The notes under the pieces: generated by a model
Database searches by the model: none
What the model was told of the DNA's origin: nothing
What the model saw: the letters and a program-made list of their open reading frames with translations, nothing else
Part shown: in pieces, positions 1-9,954 of the stretch
Position numbering within the stretch: position 1 is the stretch's first letter
Layout of the letters: every line of letters starts with the position of its first letter
Made by a program: the position numbers and the translations under genes
Source of the DNA: a virus
Reading direction: 5' to 3' (one strand)
DNA length: 64,000 nucleotides
Virus record (IMG/VR): IMGVR_UViG_3300024054_000008
Location: 1-64,000 of that record

Positions 1-2290
1 CTCCCTGCGGACCCGTTACTCCCTGCGGACCCGTTACTCCCTGCGGACCCGTTACTCCCTGCGGACCCGTTGCTCCCTGCGGACCAGTGACGCCGGGCGA
101 TCCCTGTGGCCCGGCGGCACCGTCTGGGCCAGTAACTCCGGGCGATCCTTGAGGCCCGGTCGAGCCAGTGACACCCGGGGGACCTTGCGGTCCAGTCGGG
201 CCGGTTGCACCAGTAACTCCACCCAAACCAGTGGCGCCCTGAGGTCCGGTTACTCCAGGTGAACCTTGAGGTCCGGTGGCCCCGGTCGGACCTTGAAGCC
301 CGGTGGCGCCTATGGCTCCGGTGGAACCTTGTGGCCCAGTTACACCCTGCGGACCTGTCGGTCCTGTCTCGCCCTGAGGTCCGGTGGCACCAGTGACACC
401 GTCCGCGCCCTGTGGACCAGTTGCACCGGGCGACCCCTGTGGACCAGTTGCACCGGGCGACCCCTGAGGCCCGGTGGCTCCAGTAGTACCGTCAGGGCCG
501 GTGGCGCCGACTCCTGGGGACCCCTGTAGCCCCATGGCGCCAGTTGCTCCATCAGGACCGGTTACACCCTGCGGCCCGGTCGGGCCGGTGACTCCTTGCT
601 GGCCGGTCGGTCCCTGCTGGCCGGTCGGTCCATGTGGACCAGTAGCCCCTTGAGGTCCGGTTGCTCCGGTGACACCCTGTTGGCCGGTTGGACCGGTTGC
701 GCCATGAGACCCTGTCGGACCAGTCGCACCCTGTGGGCCGGTGGCTCCAGTTACACCTGGAACCCCATCAAGTCCAGTTGCCCCCTGAGGGCCAGTAGTC
801 CCTGGTGAACCTTGATTCCCCTGAAGACCAGGTGAACCTTGATTCCCCTGAAGACCAGGTGAACCCTGTGGTCCTGTAGTGCCTGGTGAACCCTGTGGAC
901 CAGTAACTCCAGTAGGACCTTGAGGACCGGTTGGACCGGGTGGGCCTGTAACACCAAGACCAGGCGGGCCTACTTGACCTGTTACACCAGGAGAACCTTG
1001 TTGTCCTTGTGGTCCTGTTGGTCCTGTTGGTCCTGTTGGTCCAGTTGCTCCACGTGGACCTGTTGGTCCAGTTGCTCCGGTAACGCCAGGTGAACCTTGA
1101 GGTCCAGTGGCGCCAGTGGCGCCACTGACTCCTTGTGGCCCTTGTGGACCTGTGGCTCCCTGCGGACCTGTTACTCCTTGTGGACCTGTTGCACCAGTGA
1201 CACCAGGAGAACCTTGTTGTCCAATTTGACCTGTTGGACCCTGTGGACCAGTTATGCCATGTTGACCAGTTGGTCCAATAGACCCTGTAGTACCGGGCGA
1301 ACCCTGATTACCTTGCGGACCAGTTGCTCCACGTGGACCTGTCGGACCAGTTGCTCCAGTGACACCAGGAGAACCTTGTTGTCCTTGCGGACCAGTAACA
1401 CCTTGCGGACCAGTAACAACTGGTCCGGTTTGACCTTGTGATCCAGTTGCTCCGGTGACACCAGGAGAACCTTGTATGCCTTGTGGTCCTGTTGACCCAG
1501 TAACACCTTGCGGACCGGTTGCACCACGTGGTCCAGTTGGTCCAGTTACGCCCGTAACACCAGGAGAACCCTGTATGCCCTGTGGTCCAGTTATTGATTG
1601 GCCGGTTGGCCCTTGTGGGCCGGTTGGTCCTGTAACACCAGGAGAACCCTGTACGCCTTGTAAACCGGTTACACCAGGTGAACCCTGTTGTCCATACGGA
1701 CCAGTCGGACCAGTAGCACCAGTAACGCCAGGAGATCCTTGTATACCCTGTTGGCCTGTCTGGCCGTAAGGACCAGTAACACCTGGCGATCCTTGAGGAC
1801 CCGCTGCACCTGTAACACCACGTACACCAGTCGCTCCTTGTGGACCGGTGACACCTGGCGATCCTTGTGGACCGGTGACACCTGGGCTTCCTTGTTCACC
1901 TTGCGGACCTGTAACGCCTAAACCTGGCGGGCCTAGTTGACCTTGTGGACCAGTTGGACCAGTTGCACCTGTTACACCAGGTGACCCTTGTATGCCTTGT
2001 TGGCCAGTAGCACCTTGCGGTCCAGTAGCTCCTTGCGGTCCAGTAGCACCTGTTATGCCAGGAGACCCCTGCGCTCCTTGCGGTCCAGTAGCTCCTTGCG
2101 GTCCAGTAGCTCCTTGCGGTCCAGTAGCTCCTTGCGGTCCAGTAACACCATCTGTACCGGCTGGACCAGTTGGTCCAACTGGTCCAGTTGCACCGTCTGT
2201 ACCGGCTGGACCAGTTGCTCCTGGAGAACCTTGTGGACCAGTTGGACCAGTTGAACCTGGTGGACCAGTTGGACCTGTAACCCCTTGCCT
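1..2290 (-). repeat. Collagen-coding tandem 9-18 bp repeats
   Basis: The DNA is an array of imperfect 9-bp (three-codon) and 18-bp units encoding Gly-X-Y triplets. The extreme left end repeats an 18-bp GPQGVT-coding unit almost without change. Such arrays are prone to expansion, contraction and assembly collapse. Confidence 0.85.
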
Positions 2291-2323
2291 ACCTCGGGGA
2301 TTATTTATAGAAGAAAAGGCCAC
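1..2323 (-). CDS. Collagen-like fibre protein, C-terminus beyond the left edge
   Basis: An open frame of at least 774 codons reads Gly-X-Y almost throughout, mostly as [12 protein letters not shown] and GPTG units, so it should form a collagen-type triple helix in a phage fibre. Only about 14 non-collagen residues precede the repeats. There is no ATG: the frame opens with GTG at 2323, one base after the TAA of the upstream 406-residue gene (TAA-G-GTG) and without a Shine-Dalgarno, so translation is probably coupled. Alternatively it is a +1-frameshift extension of the upstream protein. The helix has regular breaks of the type GPVVTG or GQSITG, exactly as in the second collagen gene at 19550, so the two are paralogues. 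Function as a tail or head fibre is inferred. Confidence 0.85.
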   Translation of the reverse strand, partial: MAFSSINNPRGRQGVTGPTGPPGSTGPTGPQGSPGATGPAGTDGATGPVGPTGPAGTDGVTGPQGATGPQGATGPQGATGPQGAQGSPGITGATGPQGATGPQGATGQQGIQGSPGVTGATGPTGPQGQLGPPGLGVTGPQGEQGSPGVTGPQGSPGVTGPQGATGVRGVTGAAGPQGSPGVTGPYGQTGQQGIQGSPGVTGATGPTGPYGQQGSPGVTGLQGVQGSPGVTGPTGPQGPTGQSITGPQGIQGSPGVTGVTGPTGPRGATGPQGVTGSTGPQGIQGSPGVTGATGSQGQTGPVVTGPQGVTGPQGQQGSPGVTGATGPTGPRGATGPQGNQGSPGTTGSIGPTGQHGITGPQGPTGQIGQQGSPGVTGATGPQGVTGPQGATGPQGPQGVSGATGATGPQGSPGVTGATGPTGPRGATGPTGPTGPTGPQGQQGSPGVTGQVGPPGLGVTGPPGPTGPQGPTGVTGPQGSPGTTGPQGSPGLQGNQGSPGLQGNQGSPGTTGPQGATGLDGVPGVTGATGPQGATGPTGSHGATGPTGQQGVTGATGPQGATGPHGPTGQQGPTGQQGVTGPTGPQGVTGPDGATGAMGLQGSPGVGATGPDGTTGATGPQGSPGATGPQGSPGATGPQGADGVTGATGPQGETGPTGPQGVTGPQGSTGAIGATGLQGPTGATGPQGSPGVTGPQGATGLGGVTGATGPTGPQGPPGVTGSTGPQGSPGVTGPDGAAGPQGSPGVTGPQGATGPQGVTGPQGVTGPQGVTGPQG

Positions 2324-2324
2324 C

Positions 2325-3545
2325 TTAACTTGATGCTGTTAATGTAATGCTAATAGTTCCAGGCGTACCTGAACCTCCCTCTGCAGCTAATAATCTAACC
2401 GTCTTTGTACCTCCTGGTGAAGCCGTTTCTAACATAAAACTTATCGGGTTGTTATTTATTGGAGCTGGTCCAACCAAATCATTTATAAACATATTCTGAG
2501 ATGATTCAGCAGTATTTATTTCAACAAAATTCTCGTTTATCAATGTTGACTGTGTTTCTTCAATTCCATTGCCCCACATTAATCTTAAAATTGCATGACC
2601 ACCGTATGAACCACGCGTGTAAGTTATATAAAATGCAATTTTTCTGATTCCAGATGGAATAACATATTGTGATTGATTTGTAAATATGTTACCAATTGGC
2701 AAAATTTGAGTTGACAAATGGACAACCCTATCAAGTTCGAACGGACAACATTTAGAATTTACCAATACAGTGCTACACACAATCGGTTTGGTTTGTGGAC
2801 ATGATGACATAGTAGTACCGCACGGCTGGTGTTTACGAATTGAGGAACAAATCAATGATGTTGATTGGTGGCATTTACTTACCAACAAAACACACGGCAA
2901 AAGTGGATTTATCACGCAAAAATTTTGTTTGACAGAAGTTAATGGTGCAGTTAGTGATTCTTTGTATTCCCAAATAACATAATAATTACCAGTTGTTACG
3001 TTTACAAACCATGGAGCATAATATTTACCGGTTCCAAACCTAACAGCATAAAATTTCGGCGTAATTGCTCTATCCAAAATATCATATATTGTCCAACAAA
3101 CTATGTCAGCATCTGTCAGTATGTTATTTTCATTTCTAAGAAAGAGCGCCATATCTTTTTCTGTAAGAAGAGTTCCAGACAAAAATGTGTTGAATCCTGT
3201 TGGTGGTATACCATCGTTACATACATTATCAGTTGGACATACGTAGCTATTTGGATTAACAACAAAAAACATTGATTCTTTTTTCAGAATCGGGCCTCCA
3301 AATTTTTCTTGGTACTCCCAAATGATTTTGTAACCGCCATTCTTGCTGATAACCTTCCAAGGTGCGTAATATTCACCAACACCAGACTTTGCAGCATTTA
3401 ATTTTAGGCCAGATACGCGTTCACCATTTGACGAATAAATTGTCCATTTGACTGATACAGCGTCTTTCGGATAACCAAGATCGTTATTTAACTTAAAAGT
3501 TAAATCGCATTTAGATAAACATGTGTCAGGAAAGAAAAGTGTCAT
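2325..3545 (-). CDS. Virion protein with duplicated Ig-like domain, partner of the collagen fibre
   Basis: 406 residues, unrecognised family. An internal duplication is clear: two ~70-residue beta-rich units, each with WTIY, a YYAPW motif after a Gly-rich turn, an IWEY strand and an ending like VVNPN or VINP. Then comes a Cys-rich linker and a beta-rich C-terminal ~120 residues. The start ATG overlaps the stop of the upstream gene as ATGA (3542-3545), so the two are translationally coupled. The stop is one base from the GTG of the collagen gene. The order suggests a fibre base or adaptor made together with the collagen shaft. No enzyme motif is visible; the role is inferred from context only. 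Confidence 0.7.
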   Translation of the reverse strand: MTLFFPDTCLSKCDLTFKLNNDLGYPKDAVSVKWTIYSSNGERVSGLKLNAAKSGVGEYYAPWKVISKNGGYKIIWEYQEKFGGPILKKESMFFVVNPNSYVCPTDNVCNDGIPPTGFNTFLSGTLLTEKDMALFLRNENNILTDADIVCWTIYDILDRAITPKFYAVRFGTGKYYAPWFVNVTTGNYYVIWEYKESLTAPLTSVKQNFCVINPLLPCVLLVSKCHQSTSLICSSIRKHQPCGTTMSSCPQTKPIVCSTVLVNSKCCPFELDRVVHLSTQILPIGNIFTNQSQYVIPSGIRKIAFYITYTRGSYGGHAILRLMWGNGIEETQSTLINENFVEINTAESSQNMFINDLVGPAPINNNPISFMLETASPGGTKTVRLLAAEGGSGTPGTISITLTASS

Positions 3546-3931
3546 TTTGTTGTTGATGCTATTAGGGTTCCCTTTGAAGAAGGCTCAAAAAGACCAGACG
3601 GAGCAACTTCAAATTCTCTTGGTATTTCTAGAGGAACAGAATGAACCATTATGTTTATTTTCCAAAATCCGGTTCTGTCAGGAAAAAACCGTAATGAATA
3701 ATAACCAGATGATCCAAGAATTTCGTTAAAATAAAACTTACCAGATGATATTGAAGCATCAGATGTAGATGAACCATCAAGTAACGGCCAAGGTAGCGCT
3801 ATATTATTAACAAATGCTGAAACTGTTATAGCAGAAGCAGTTAGACCTTGCATTCTGACGAATGCTTGACCAGATAAAAATATATCTATTTGATCAAATG
3901 CCAAAACACCAGCTGAAATAAGACGACTCAT
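3542..3931 (-). CDS. Small beta-rich virion protein, unrecognised
   Basis: 129 residues, not recognised. The second half (YYSLRFFPDRTGFWKINI, then EIPREFEV) looks like the same Ig-type strand pattern as the repeats of the downstream 406-residue protein, which suggests an accessory subunit of the fibre. It ends with an ATGA overlap into that gene. The 77-bp upstream gap holds an inverted repeat GGTATTA/TAATACC (3943-3949 and 3975-3981) in the presumed leader, perhaps an operator or leader hairpin. No Shine-Dalgarno is evident. Confidence 0.6.
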   Translation of the reverse strand: MSRLISAGVLAFDQIDIFLSGQAFVRMQGLTASAITVSAFVNNIALPWPLLDGSSTSDASISSGKFYFNEILGSSGYYSLRFFPDRTGFWKINIMVHSVPLEIPREFEVAPSGLFEPSSKGTLIASTTK

Positions 3932-4008
3932 ACTTGAGAAAAGGTATTAACGGCTTGTCGAATAATTAGAAAACTAATACCGTAAATTATGTTAAATTAT
4001 TTTAATCT

Positions 4009-4260
4009 TTACGAATTATCAAATAAAAGACGCTTGACAGCAACAATCTGTTGCGAATATTGATGAGCGTTAACTTTAGCTTCATTAGTAAAATATGATC
4101 TCTTTAAATCCTGAATGGAACCGCCAATATTTTTAAATATAAAATAAACCCGTTGGCCTTGTCTTCTTTCGCGAACTAACTCACAACCGCTAATTAACAA
4201 AAAAGCTGCAAAATAAATGTCATTCGTTTCAATTTCGTTTGTGTCTAAAACAGTTGTCAT
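4009..4260 (-). CDS. Small DUF5659-like protein
   Basis: 83 residues. The pattern DIYFAAFLL followed by a short Gly/Cys turn, then RVYFIFKN and, near the end, a Tyr-rich helix with VKRLLF, matches what I remember of the small DUF5659 family found in phages and bacteria, whose function is unknown. The gene starts three bases after the stop of the upstream nuclease gene, so it is cotranscribed with it. Assignment is from pattern memory and needs a profile search. Confidence 0.5.
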   Translation of the reverse strand: MTTVLDTNEIETNDIYFAAFLLISGCELVRERRQGQRVYFIFKNIGGSIQDLKRSYFTNEAKVNAHQYSQQIVAVKRLLFDNS

Positions 4261-4263
4261 TGA

Positions 4264-6057
4264 TCACACTGTACCAGTTAAATGCATAACCCAACGTGTT
4301 TTTCCAACGTCCCAAATTTGTTTATACCCTTGACTTTCCCTAAGTTGTTTTTCAGTAAGTTGCAAATTTAATTCTGATGATTTTTTACGCAAACCAGATT
4401 TGTGGTATCTAGCACCACCTTTTACCCAGTAATAATCTTGATTCAATTCGCCATCTTTTGTAAAACCGAGTTTTTCATACACTTTGCCAGTAAACAAACG
4501 ATTATCAGAGAATGAAACAATTGATAACGGTTTCATATCAGAAATTGAAACTTTAAACAATTTAGACATAAGGCCATTAATTCTATAACCAAGTTTACAT
4601 GACATTCTAATTAATTCATACTCATATTTTGATTGTCTTGTGGGTTTTTTGAAACTAATACATCCAACTAAAACGCCATCAAAAAAAGCGCCATAGTTAC
4701 GAGAAGTCCTGCATCCACCTATATAATGATTTTCTTCATAAAATTCATCAGCAACTGAAGAAGGAATTTTTTTAACCAAACACGAAGAAGCTCGCAATGT
4801 TATTGATTTATTTATCAGAAGACGGTTCAGAATTATAGATTTTATCTTATTTTGTGATCTTGACCATTCATCCTCAAACACCATCATGTATGAAAATCCG
4901 TTGTCTATTGCATTTTTATATTTATTAAAATCACGATGTTTAGATAGCACCAAACTATGATATTTAAGACCGTTGAATTCAATAACTAATTTAGAATCAG
5001 GGATGCAAATATCATAATTCAATTTACCAATTTTATACTCAAGAATAGACGACACTCCGTTGGAAACAAGAAACTCATGTATTCCTTTTTGTCCATTTGA
5101 TATGCGATATGTTACACACCCGCATGTCAAAGACTTACCGAGCCTAATCGAGTCCCAATTCGGTTTGTATGTTCTTTTGCATGCTGGACAAACAACACTG
5201 AATGGTTTTTTCGTTCTAGTTACAGATTCAAGCATAACAAATGGACTGTTCGGTAAATCTGATTGTGATATTGGTGGTTTTAATCTAGTGATTTCATTTT
5301 GATTTTCAAAATACCATTTCTGGATAGACTCACGACATTTGCCGCATGCGGTAGTTCTACCTCTTGTAACATTTTGTATAATAGCAGAAGTTATATTGCC
5401 ACAATCACAAATCCATTCAACTTTTTTGTTGGATCTCAAACCAATTGAACCTGGATTTAACATTCTTAACTTACCAAATTTTGACTCTTTCCAAAAATCT
5501 GATAATTTTATATCGCATTTTCCACAAGATTTAGAATGACCACGAATAACATCAGTAACAGATCGTAAAGACACACTGCCACAGTCACATATCCACTCAA
5601 CATGCTTATTTGAATATTTATGTATATCAATTGGATTCAACATTCTAAGCTTACCAAATTTTTTGTTTATCCAATCTTTAGCAAGAATTAGATTGCATTT
5701 TCCACAAGATTTGATAGACCCTGATGTTACTAATGCAATTGATACAATTGTATTCATACCACAATCACAGACCCATTCAACTTTTTTATTTGAACTACGG
5801 TTAATGCCGATCGGATTCAACATTTTCAGTTTACCGTATTTTATTGACTTAAAATGATCAGCTGTTAAGAAATTGCATTTGCCACATTTTTTTGTATGAC
5901 CATTAAAAACTTTTGCCCAAGTTTTGACTACATTTTTATTACCACAAGAACAATTAAATACAGCTGGTTTACAAGACCAACGCGGCAGTATGTCTTGTCC
6001 AGGCGCTAAAGTTAAAGTCATCAATTTAACCGTACATATCAAGTAAACCTTTACCAC
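4264..6057 (-). CDS. Zinc-ribbon repeat / Vsr-like nuclease / Mom-like GNAT fusion (copy 1)
   Basis: 597 residues from GTG 6057, or from ATG 6021 (the GTG overlaps the CorA stop). The N-terminal half has four ~61-residue modules, each with FGKLRMLNPI, a SNK-VEW segment, CDCG (CSCG in the first) and a closing CGKC, so each should bind one zinc; a CPAC/CGC ribbon follows. Then comes a PD-(D/E)XK core of Vsr type: YDICIPD, IEFNG and YH, followed by FEDEW. The C-terminus has a GNAT-like segment (HYIGG, YGAFFDG, LVGCISF, VSFSDN, VYEKLGF) resembling the Mom DNA-modification family. Likely role: a free-standing homing endonuclease inserted between the CorA and DUF5659-like genes. A modification activity is inferred only. 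Four relatives lie in this window. Confidence 0.75.
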   Translation of the reverse strand: MVKVYLICTVKLMTLTLAPGQDILPRWSCKPAVFNCSCGNKNVVKTWAKVFNGHTKKCGKCNFLTADHFKSIKYGKLKMLNPIGINRSSNKKVEWVCDCGMNTIVSIALVTSGSIKSCGKCNLILAKDWINKKFGKLRMLNPIDIHKYSNKHVEWICDCGSVSLRSVTDVIRGHSKSCGKCDIKLSDFWKESKFGKLRMLNPGSIGLRSNKKVEWICDCGNITSAIIQNVTRGRTTACGKCRESIQKWYFENQNEITRLKPPISQSDLPNSPFVMLESVTRTKKPFSVVCPACKRTYKPNWDSIRLGKSLTCGCVTYRISNGQKGIHEFLVSNGVSSILEYKIGKLNYDICIPDSKLVIEFNGLKYHSLVLSKHRDFNKYKNAIDNGFSYMMVFEDEWSRSQNKIKSIILNRLLINKSITLRASSCLVKKIPSSVADEFYEENHYIGGCRTSRNYGAFFDGVLVGCISFKKPTRQSKYEYELIRMSCKLGYRINGLMSKLFKVSISDMKPLSIVSFSDNRLFTGKVYEKLGFTKDGELNQDYYWVKGGARYHKSGLRKKSSELNLQLTEKQLRESQGYKQIWDVGKTRWVMHLTGTV

Positions 6058-6995
6058 AATTTTAACATTCGAATAATTGTTATGCTAACAAAAGTTAATA
6101 TAATAAACAAAGACCAAAATGGAATTTCGAACGCTTTATACTCTGGCATATAAAGAAAATTCATGCCATACACTGAAGTTAATACGTTTATCGGCATTGA
6201 TACAAGTGCGATAGCAGTTAGTTTTTTCATATTATCATTAACTTTGTGGTCTACTAACAAAACTTGGAACATAATATTGTCTGATAGTATATTTCTGTCT
6301 ACCACAGTCTCTTCCGTTATATGATCTATATTATTAACCATGTTCAACAAAAATGGCTTTGTATTTTCACTTATGTGTAAGCTGTTTCTATGGGCTAAAT
6401 GCCTTAAAGTAACTCTGAATTTATGAGCAAGATTTCTAAGGTTCAAAAGTTCCATGCTTATGACAGAAGCTTCGCCAACCAGAACTTTCATTTTTTTGTT
6501 AGAAATGTCCCACTGCATAAGTTTATGACGTAAATCGTCATGTACTTTATGATAACCATCCAAAGCATGTTGACACATTTCAAAAATTAAAAATGCCGGT
6601 CCCCGTGCTACTTTGTTAAAGTCAGTAATGTATCCATCTTTCAGTTTATTTATTATATAATTTTCGCCATTGTGAACAGTTACAAGATGTCTATACCCAA
6701 GAAGGCACCTCACAGTCTCAGTTTGAATAACATTATTGTGAAGAAAACATGTAGTTATGTTAAATAACATATCATTTTGTCGATAAACCTCAATATCATC
6801 GTATAAATTATTAACCAGATCTTTATTAATATCATTTTTAATTAAATATTCATTAATTTTTTCTGTTTTCGTAGAATCAATGTCTACCCATATAAAATTT
6901 TTCCCTAACTTTGGTATAGAAATATCGTTGTTAAAATCAACTTCTTGTTCTGATTTGTTATCAAAATCAAATTCAATAATTCTAGGTTTGTTCAC
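6051..6995 (-). CDS. corA: CorA-type magnesium transporter
   Basis: 314 residues from a GTG start. The C-terminus has the CorA hallmark: TM1 (about 256-276) running into Gly-Met-Asn at 277-279, a short periplasmic loop, and TM2 (FWSLFIILTFVSITII) followed by a basic tail. The long N-terminal part has the alpha/beta plus helical layout of the cytoplasmic funnel. Known family function: pentameric Mg2+ (or Co2+/Ni2+) influx channel of the inner membrane. It ends 7 bp inside the start of the nuclease gene. A transporter among virion genes is unusual; it may sustain Mg2+ for replication or packaging, which is inference. Confidence 0.9.
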   Translation of the reverse strand: MNKPRIIEFDFDNKSEQEVDFNNDISIPKLGKNFIWVDIDSTKTEKINEYLIKNDINKDLVNNLYDDIEVYRQNDMLFNITTCFLHNNVIQTETVRCLLGYRHLVTVHNGENYIINKLKDGYITDFNKVARGPAFLIFEMCQHALDGYHKVHDDLRHKLMQWDISNKKMKVLVGEASVISMELLNLRNLAHKFRVTLRHLAHRNSLHISENTKPFLLNMVNNIDHITEETVVDRNILSDNIMFQVLLVDHKVNDNMKKLTAIALVSMPINVLTSVYGMNFLYMPEYKAFEIPFWSLFIILTFVSITIIRMLKLW

Positions 6996-7037
6996 CTAGA
7001 ACAATACGCAGAGGTATCAGCTACTAATAAACTAACC

Positions 7038-7859
7038 TCATAGAGAGAAAACTGAAACACCATCATCTTGCAAAAACGCGGCTGCTACGCCAGCTGGCAA
7101 CCCAACTCTATCACCACCTGGTTGAAACGTAGCACTACGCATCTTTGAGAAAACACCATATGCGAATGACAATAAAACTGCCCCAGTTTCAACAAAACTT
7201 GGCGCTATAACTTCAGCTACCGCGTCAACAAGCGCGGCTTGCTTTGTTGCTGAAAGCAATGACCAAGATGATAAAGCAACTATAGCCGCAGTACTAACAT
7301 TAATCGTAGTTGGTGTTGGATAAACAGCCGCCTTAACAGACGCAACTGTGATACCTGTTACAGTAACGCCGCCGGCTGCAAACCCAACGGCGGTATTTAA
7401 AGTGCTTCCATTCACCACTGAATCAACTTGCAAACGTGCGCTTGGGCCAGCATTATCATCGGTTGTATCAATCTGAAGTTGATTAGTGCCGGCCACTGAT
7501 GCAACAAACGGTAGACCACGTGCAACGAATGCTGTGTTTAGGTCATCACGAATAGTGGTTTTAGGAACTGCAAGACCCTGAGTTACAGATATGACTTCAT
7601 AAGCATCAGCAGCGTTTCTGCGTATTCTCAATGTGTCATCTGGTCCAGTTATCGTGTCAACAGTTGCGGACATGTCAGTGCCACGCAATGACAGGAACGC
7701 AAATAAATTTAATGCTGATTCAATTTCAGCATCAGTTGGATACCGTAGAATTCTGCTTTGACCAGGTGGTTCCATAGAGAAACCGCGTTGAACACGACTC
7801 TCAACATCTGATGTGTAAAGACCTGGCCCAAGATCAGTTCTAACTATTCCTGCTCGCAT
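7038..7859 (-). CDS. Virion protein, tandem paralogue B
   Basis: 273 residues, unrecognised family, closely similar along its whole length to the next gene upstream. Both begin MR-GIVRTDLG, then VESRVQR and PPGQSR, continue through VYPTPTTINVS, and end with SFVETGAVLLSF or MFVETGAVLLSF, then FRPGG-type motifs. A good Shine-Dalgarno (GAGG, 5 nt before ATG) fixes the start. The Ala/Thr/Val-rich beta-type composition and the position in the virion block suggest a tail or baseplate component. No enzymatic motif. Confidence 0.65.
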   Translation of the reverse strand: MRAGIVRTDLGPGLYTSDVESRVQRGFSMEPPGQSRILRYPTDAEIESALNLFAFLSLRGTDMSATVDTITGPDDTLRIRRNAADAYEVISVTQGLAVPKTTIRDDLNTAFVARGLPFVASVAGTNQLQIDTTDDNAGPSARLQVDSVVNGSTLNTAVGFAAGGVTVTGITVASVKAAVYPTPTTINVSTAAIVALSSWSLLSATKQAALVDAVAEVIAPSFVETGAVLLSFAYGVFSKMRSATFQPGGDRVGLPAGVAAAFLQDDGVSVFSL

Positions 7860-7886
7860 GTTTTCCTCATGTTATAACGCATAGCG

Positions 7887-8702
7887 TCAAGGATAAGTGA
7901 ATGCCGTCACACCATCGTTCTCTACTATTGCGGCAGCAATTCCGGCTGCATGCCCAGCTCTTACTCCGCCAGGTCGGAATGAAGCCTGAATAAGCTCACT
8001 TAAGACACCGCTCTGAAATGAAAGTAGAACAGCGCCAGTTTCTACAAACATTGGTGCTATAACTTCAGCTATAGCAGTAACTAGATCGTCTTTTTGAGCA
8101 GTTGTCAAACTAGCAAAGGTTGATAAAGCTGTTATTGTGGCAGAGCTAACATTAATCGTAGTTGGTGTTGGATAAACAGCCGTTTGAAGAGCTGCGACAG
8201 ACAGACCATTAGCAGTAAACCCATCCGTAAATCCAACAGCAGTTGTCAAAGTGCAACCATTCGCAACCGTATCAAGCTCCAAATGAGCACTCGGTCCAGA
8301 ATTTGGTGAAATTGAATCAATTTGAAGTTGATTCGTACCAACAACTGACGCAACAAACGGGACGCCATCTGCTACAAACGCAGCATTCAGATCATTACGA
8401 ATAGTTGTTTTTGCAGTTGCTGCACCTGCTGTTACGGTTACTACATAAAATGAACCATTACCAGGGCCACGAATCCTCAACGTATTATTTACAGCTGTAT
8501 TAACTGAGGCAGCAAGATTTGCCCCTCTATGACTTAAAAATGCAAATTCATTTAGAACTGACTCAATTTCAGTGTTAGTTGGACGGCGAACATTTCGGCT
8601 CTGACCAGGCGGTTGAAGAACAAAGTTGCGCTGAACGCGGCTTTCTACATCAGAAATGTAGACTCCATCTCCTAAATCAGTTCTAACTATGCCAACGCGC
8701 AT
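7887..8702 (-). CDS. Virion protein, tandem paralogue A
   Basis: 271 residues, paralogue of the neighbouring 273-residue gene, separated by 27 bp. The N-terminal ~35 residues and the VYPTPTTINVS segment are the best conserved. The start has a strong GGAGG five bases before ATG. The pair probably arose by tandem duplication and may form hetero-oligomeric virion parts. Function unknown. Confidence 0.65.
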   Translation of the reverse strand: MRVGIVRTDLGDGVYISDVESRVQRNFVLQPPGQSRNVRRPTNTEIESVLNEFAFLSHRGANLAASVNTAVNNTLRIRGPGNGSFYVVTVTAGAATAKTTIRNDLNAAFVADGVPFVASVVGTNQLQIDSISPNSGPSAHLELDTVANGCTLTTAVGFTDGFTANGLSVAALQTAVYPTPTTINVSSATITALSTFASLTTAQKDDLVTAIAEVIAPMFVETGAVLLSFQSGVLSELIQASFRPGGVRAGHAAGIAAAIVENDGVTAFTYP

Positions 8703-8720
8703 ATCTTCCTCCAGTGCGGA

Positions 8721-9275
8721 TCATGTGAGCACAAACTGGTTGCTATATTTGGAGTTAGCAAAAACTCTGACTAACCAACCAGGTGTCACAGAACCAATCG
8801 TAACGGCTGCATCGGGAACAACAATGCTGACAGCAGTATGAGTCGTAAAAGACGCCTGAGAAACAAGCTGAGTAAGCCCACCCGGGCTTGTAAACTCAAC
8901 ATAAGTTAAATCAGGGGTAACAGAAAGGAAAGTCGTACCAGTCAATGTAGTGCTAGCCAAATTGACACCGGCTGTGATAACCGATGTTGCTATCAAACTA
9001 GATGTAAAGAAAAACGAACTAACGTACCCACTAGACGTTAATCCAGCTATTGTTCCACGATCAGCTGACAAAAGAACTCTGTCTGTTGGAACAAAATCGC
9101 TATACCCCTTAACAGCGGTGTTTAATGGATTCGAGTATGGAACGTAAACTTGTTGTTTTCGAAATTGTGCATACATTTCAGTATTAGACTGCCCATCATC
9201 AGCCTTATCTATCAAAATTGATCTCTGAATAGAGTCAACTTGTTCGTTGACTACTCTTAACAACGTTATAGGCAT
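8721..9275 (-). CDS. Beta-rich virion protein, unrecognised
   Basis: 184 residues. Starts MPITLLRVVNEQVDSIQ and is rich in Thr, Ser and Val, with an alternating beta pattern in the last 100 residues. It has AGGAG nine bases before ATG, like the two genes that follow it, so the three form a well-translated operon. It resembles small phage head-tail or tail accessory proteins only in composition; no family is recognised. Confidence 0.55.
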   Translation of the reverse strand: MPITLLRVVNEQVDSIQRSILIDKADDGQSNTEMYAQFRKQQVYVPYSNPLNTAVKGYSDFVPTDRVLLSADRGTIAGLTSSGYVSSFFFTSSLIATSVITAGVNLASTTLTGTTFLSVTPDLTYVEFTSPGGLTQLVSQASFTTHTAVSIVVPDAAVTIGSVTPGWLVRVFANSKYSNQFVLT

Positions 9276-9315
9276 ACTCGTCTTCTCCTAGGATGGAGAA
9301 ATTATAAAAAACACA

Positions 9316-9954
9316 TCAGGCAACAACGCTATGCTGCATTGCGCATATAGCGTTAAAAGTTGCTGCTCCAGCATCACCTCTAGCAAACAACACAGCTGAT
9401 GTAGTATCGAATAATTCCAAATATGAAGTCGGACCTATTGTGTATTCAGGACCGCCTGGGGTTATGGCTATAAACAAATTATTTCCAGATAAATTTTTGA
9501 TTATGAATTGATCACAAGTTTTTGGTAGATTAATTTCAACTGATCCAGCCAGTGAAGCTGCCATTGGAGCATCGCCATTTAAAACAGCTGGTGGGTTTGA
9601 TGTTGGATTATAAGGAACAACCATATGGTATGCACCAAGAGTACCAAATACACCGCCCAATGGCCTTGTTGCCATTTTTAAGAAAAATGGTACACCATCA
9701 GTTATTGAATAGTCACTAGGGTCAAACAAAAATCTTACCAAATCTCTAAATCTACTATCATTAAAACCAGTATCTAAAACAGACGGAGACACATACCCGC
9801 GTCTTGGAACATCTTGAATAGTGGCAGCAGCTGCATCAAAATTAGCTGCATAAGCAAATCTATACTCAACTATTGGTGGATCTCCGCCTTGGTCGGGCGT
9901 AACTAAATCGACCAACGTTGGTCTTCTTCTTGTAATACTAAAATCCCTTGCCAT
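9316..9954 (-). CDS. Virion protein, unrecognised
   Basis: 212 residues. The sequence has MARDFSITRRRPTLVDLVTP at the start and, near the end, strands INLPKTCDQFIIKNLSG and LFIAITPGG, a pattern seen in small beta-sandwich decoration or tail proteins. There is no clear Shine-Dalgarno (TTTTAAATG). It heads the virion operon 9954 to 7038, just downstream of a nuclease gene. Function not recognised. Confidence 0.5.
   Translation of the reverse strand: MARDFSITRRRPTLVDLVTPDQGGDPPIVEYRFAYAANFDAAAATIQDVPRRGYVSPSVLDTGFNDSRFRDLVRFLFDPSDYSITDGVPFFLKMATRPLGGVFGTLGAYHMVVPYNPTSNPPAVLNGDAPMAASLAGSVEINLPKTCDQFIIKNLSGNNLFIAITPGGPEYTIGPTSYLELFDTTSAVLFARGDAGAATFNAICAMQHSVVA

Noticed and set aside
266-2254. 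Several plus-strand frames in the first 2.3 kb
   Set aside because: All are antisense or shifted readings of the collagen repeats, with low-complexity products and no ribosome sites.
1-2290. Regularly spaced repeats that could look like a CRISPR array
   Set aside because: Units are 9-18 bp multiples of three in a long open frame coding Gly-X-Y; there are no unique spacers. The same holds for 19838-21916.
3943-3981. GGTATTA/TAATACC inverted repeat as an operator
   Set aside because: Only 7-bp arms with a 25-nt spacer in AT-rich DNA; too weak to call as a separate site.
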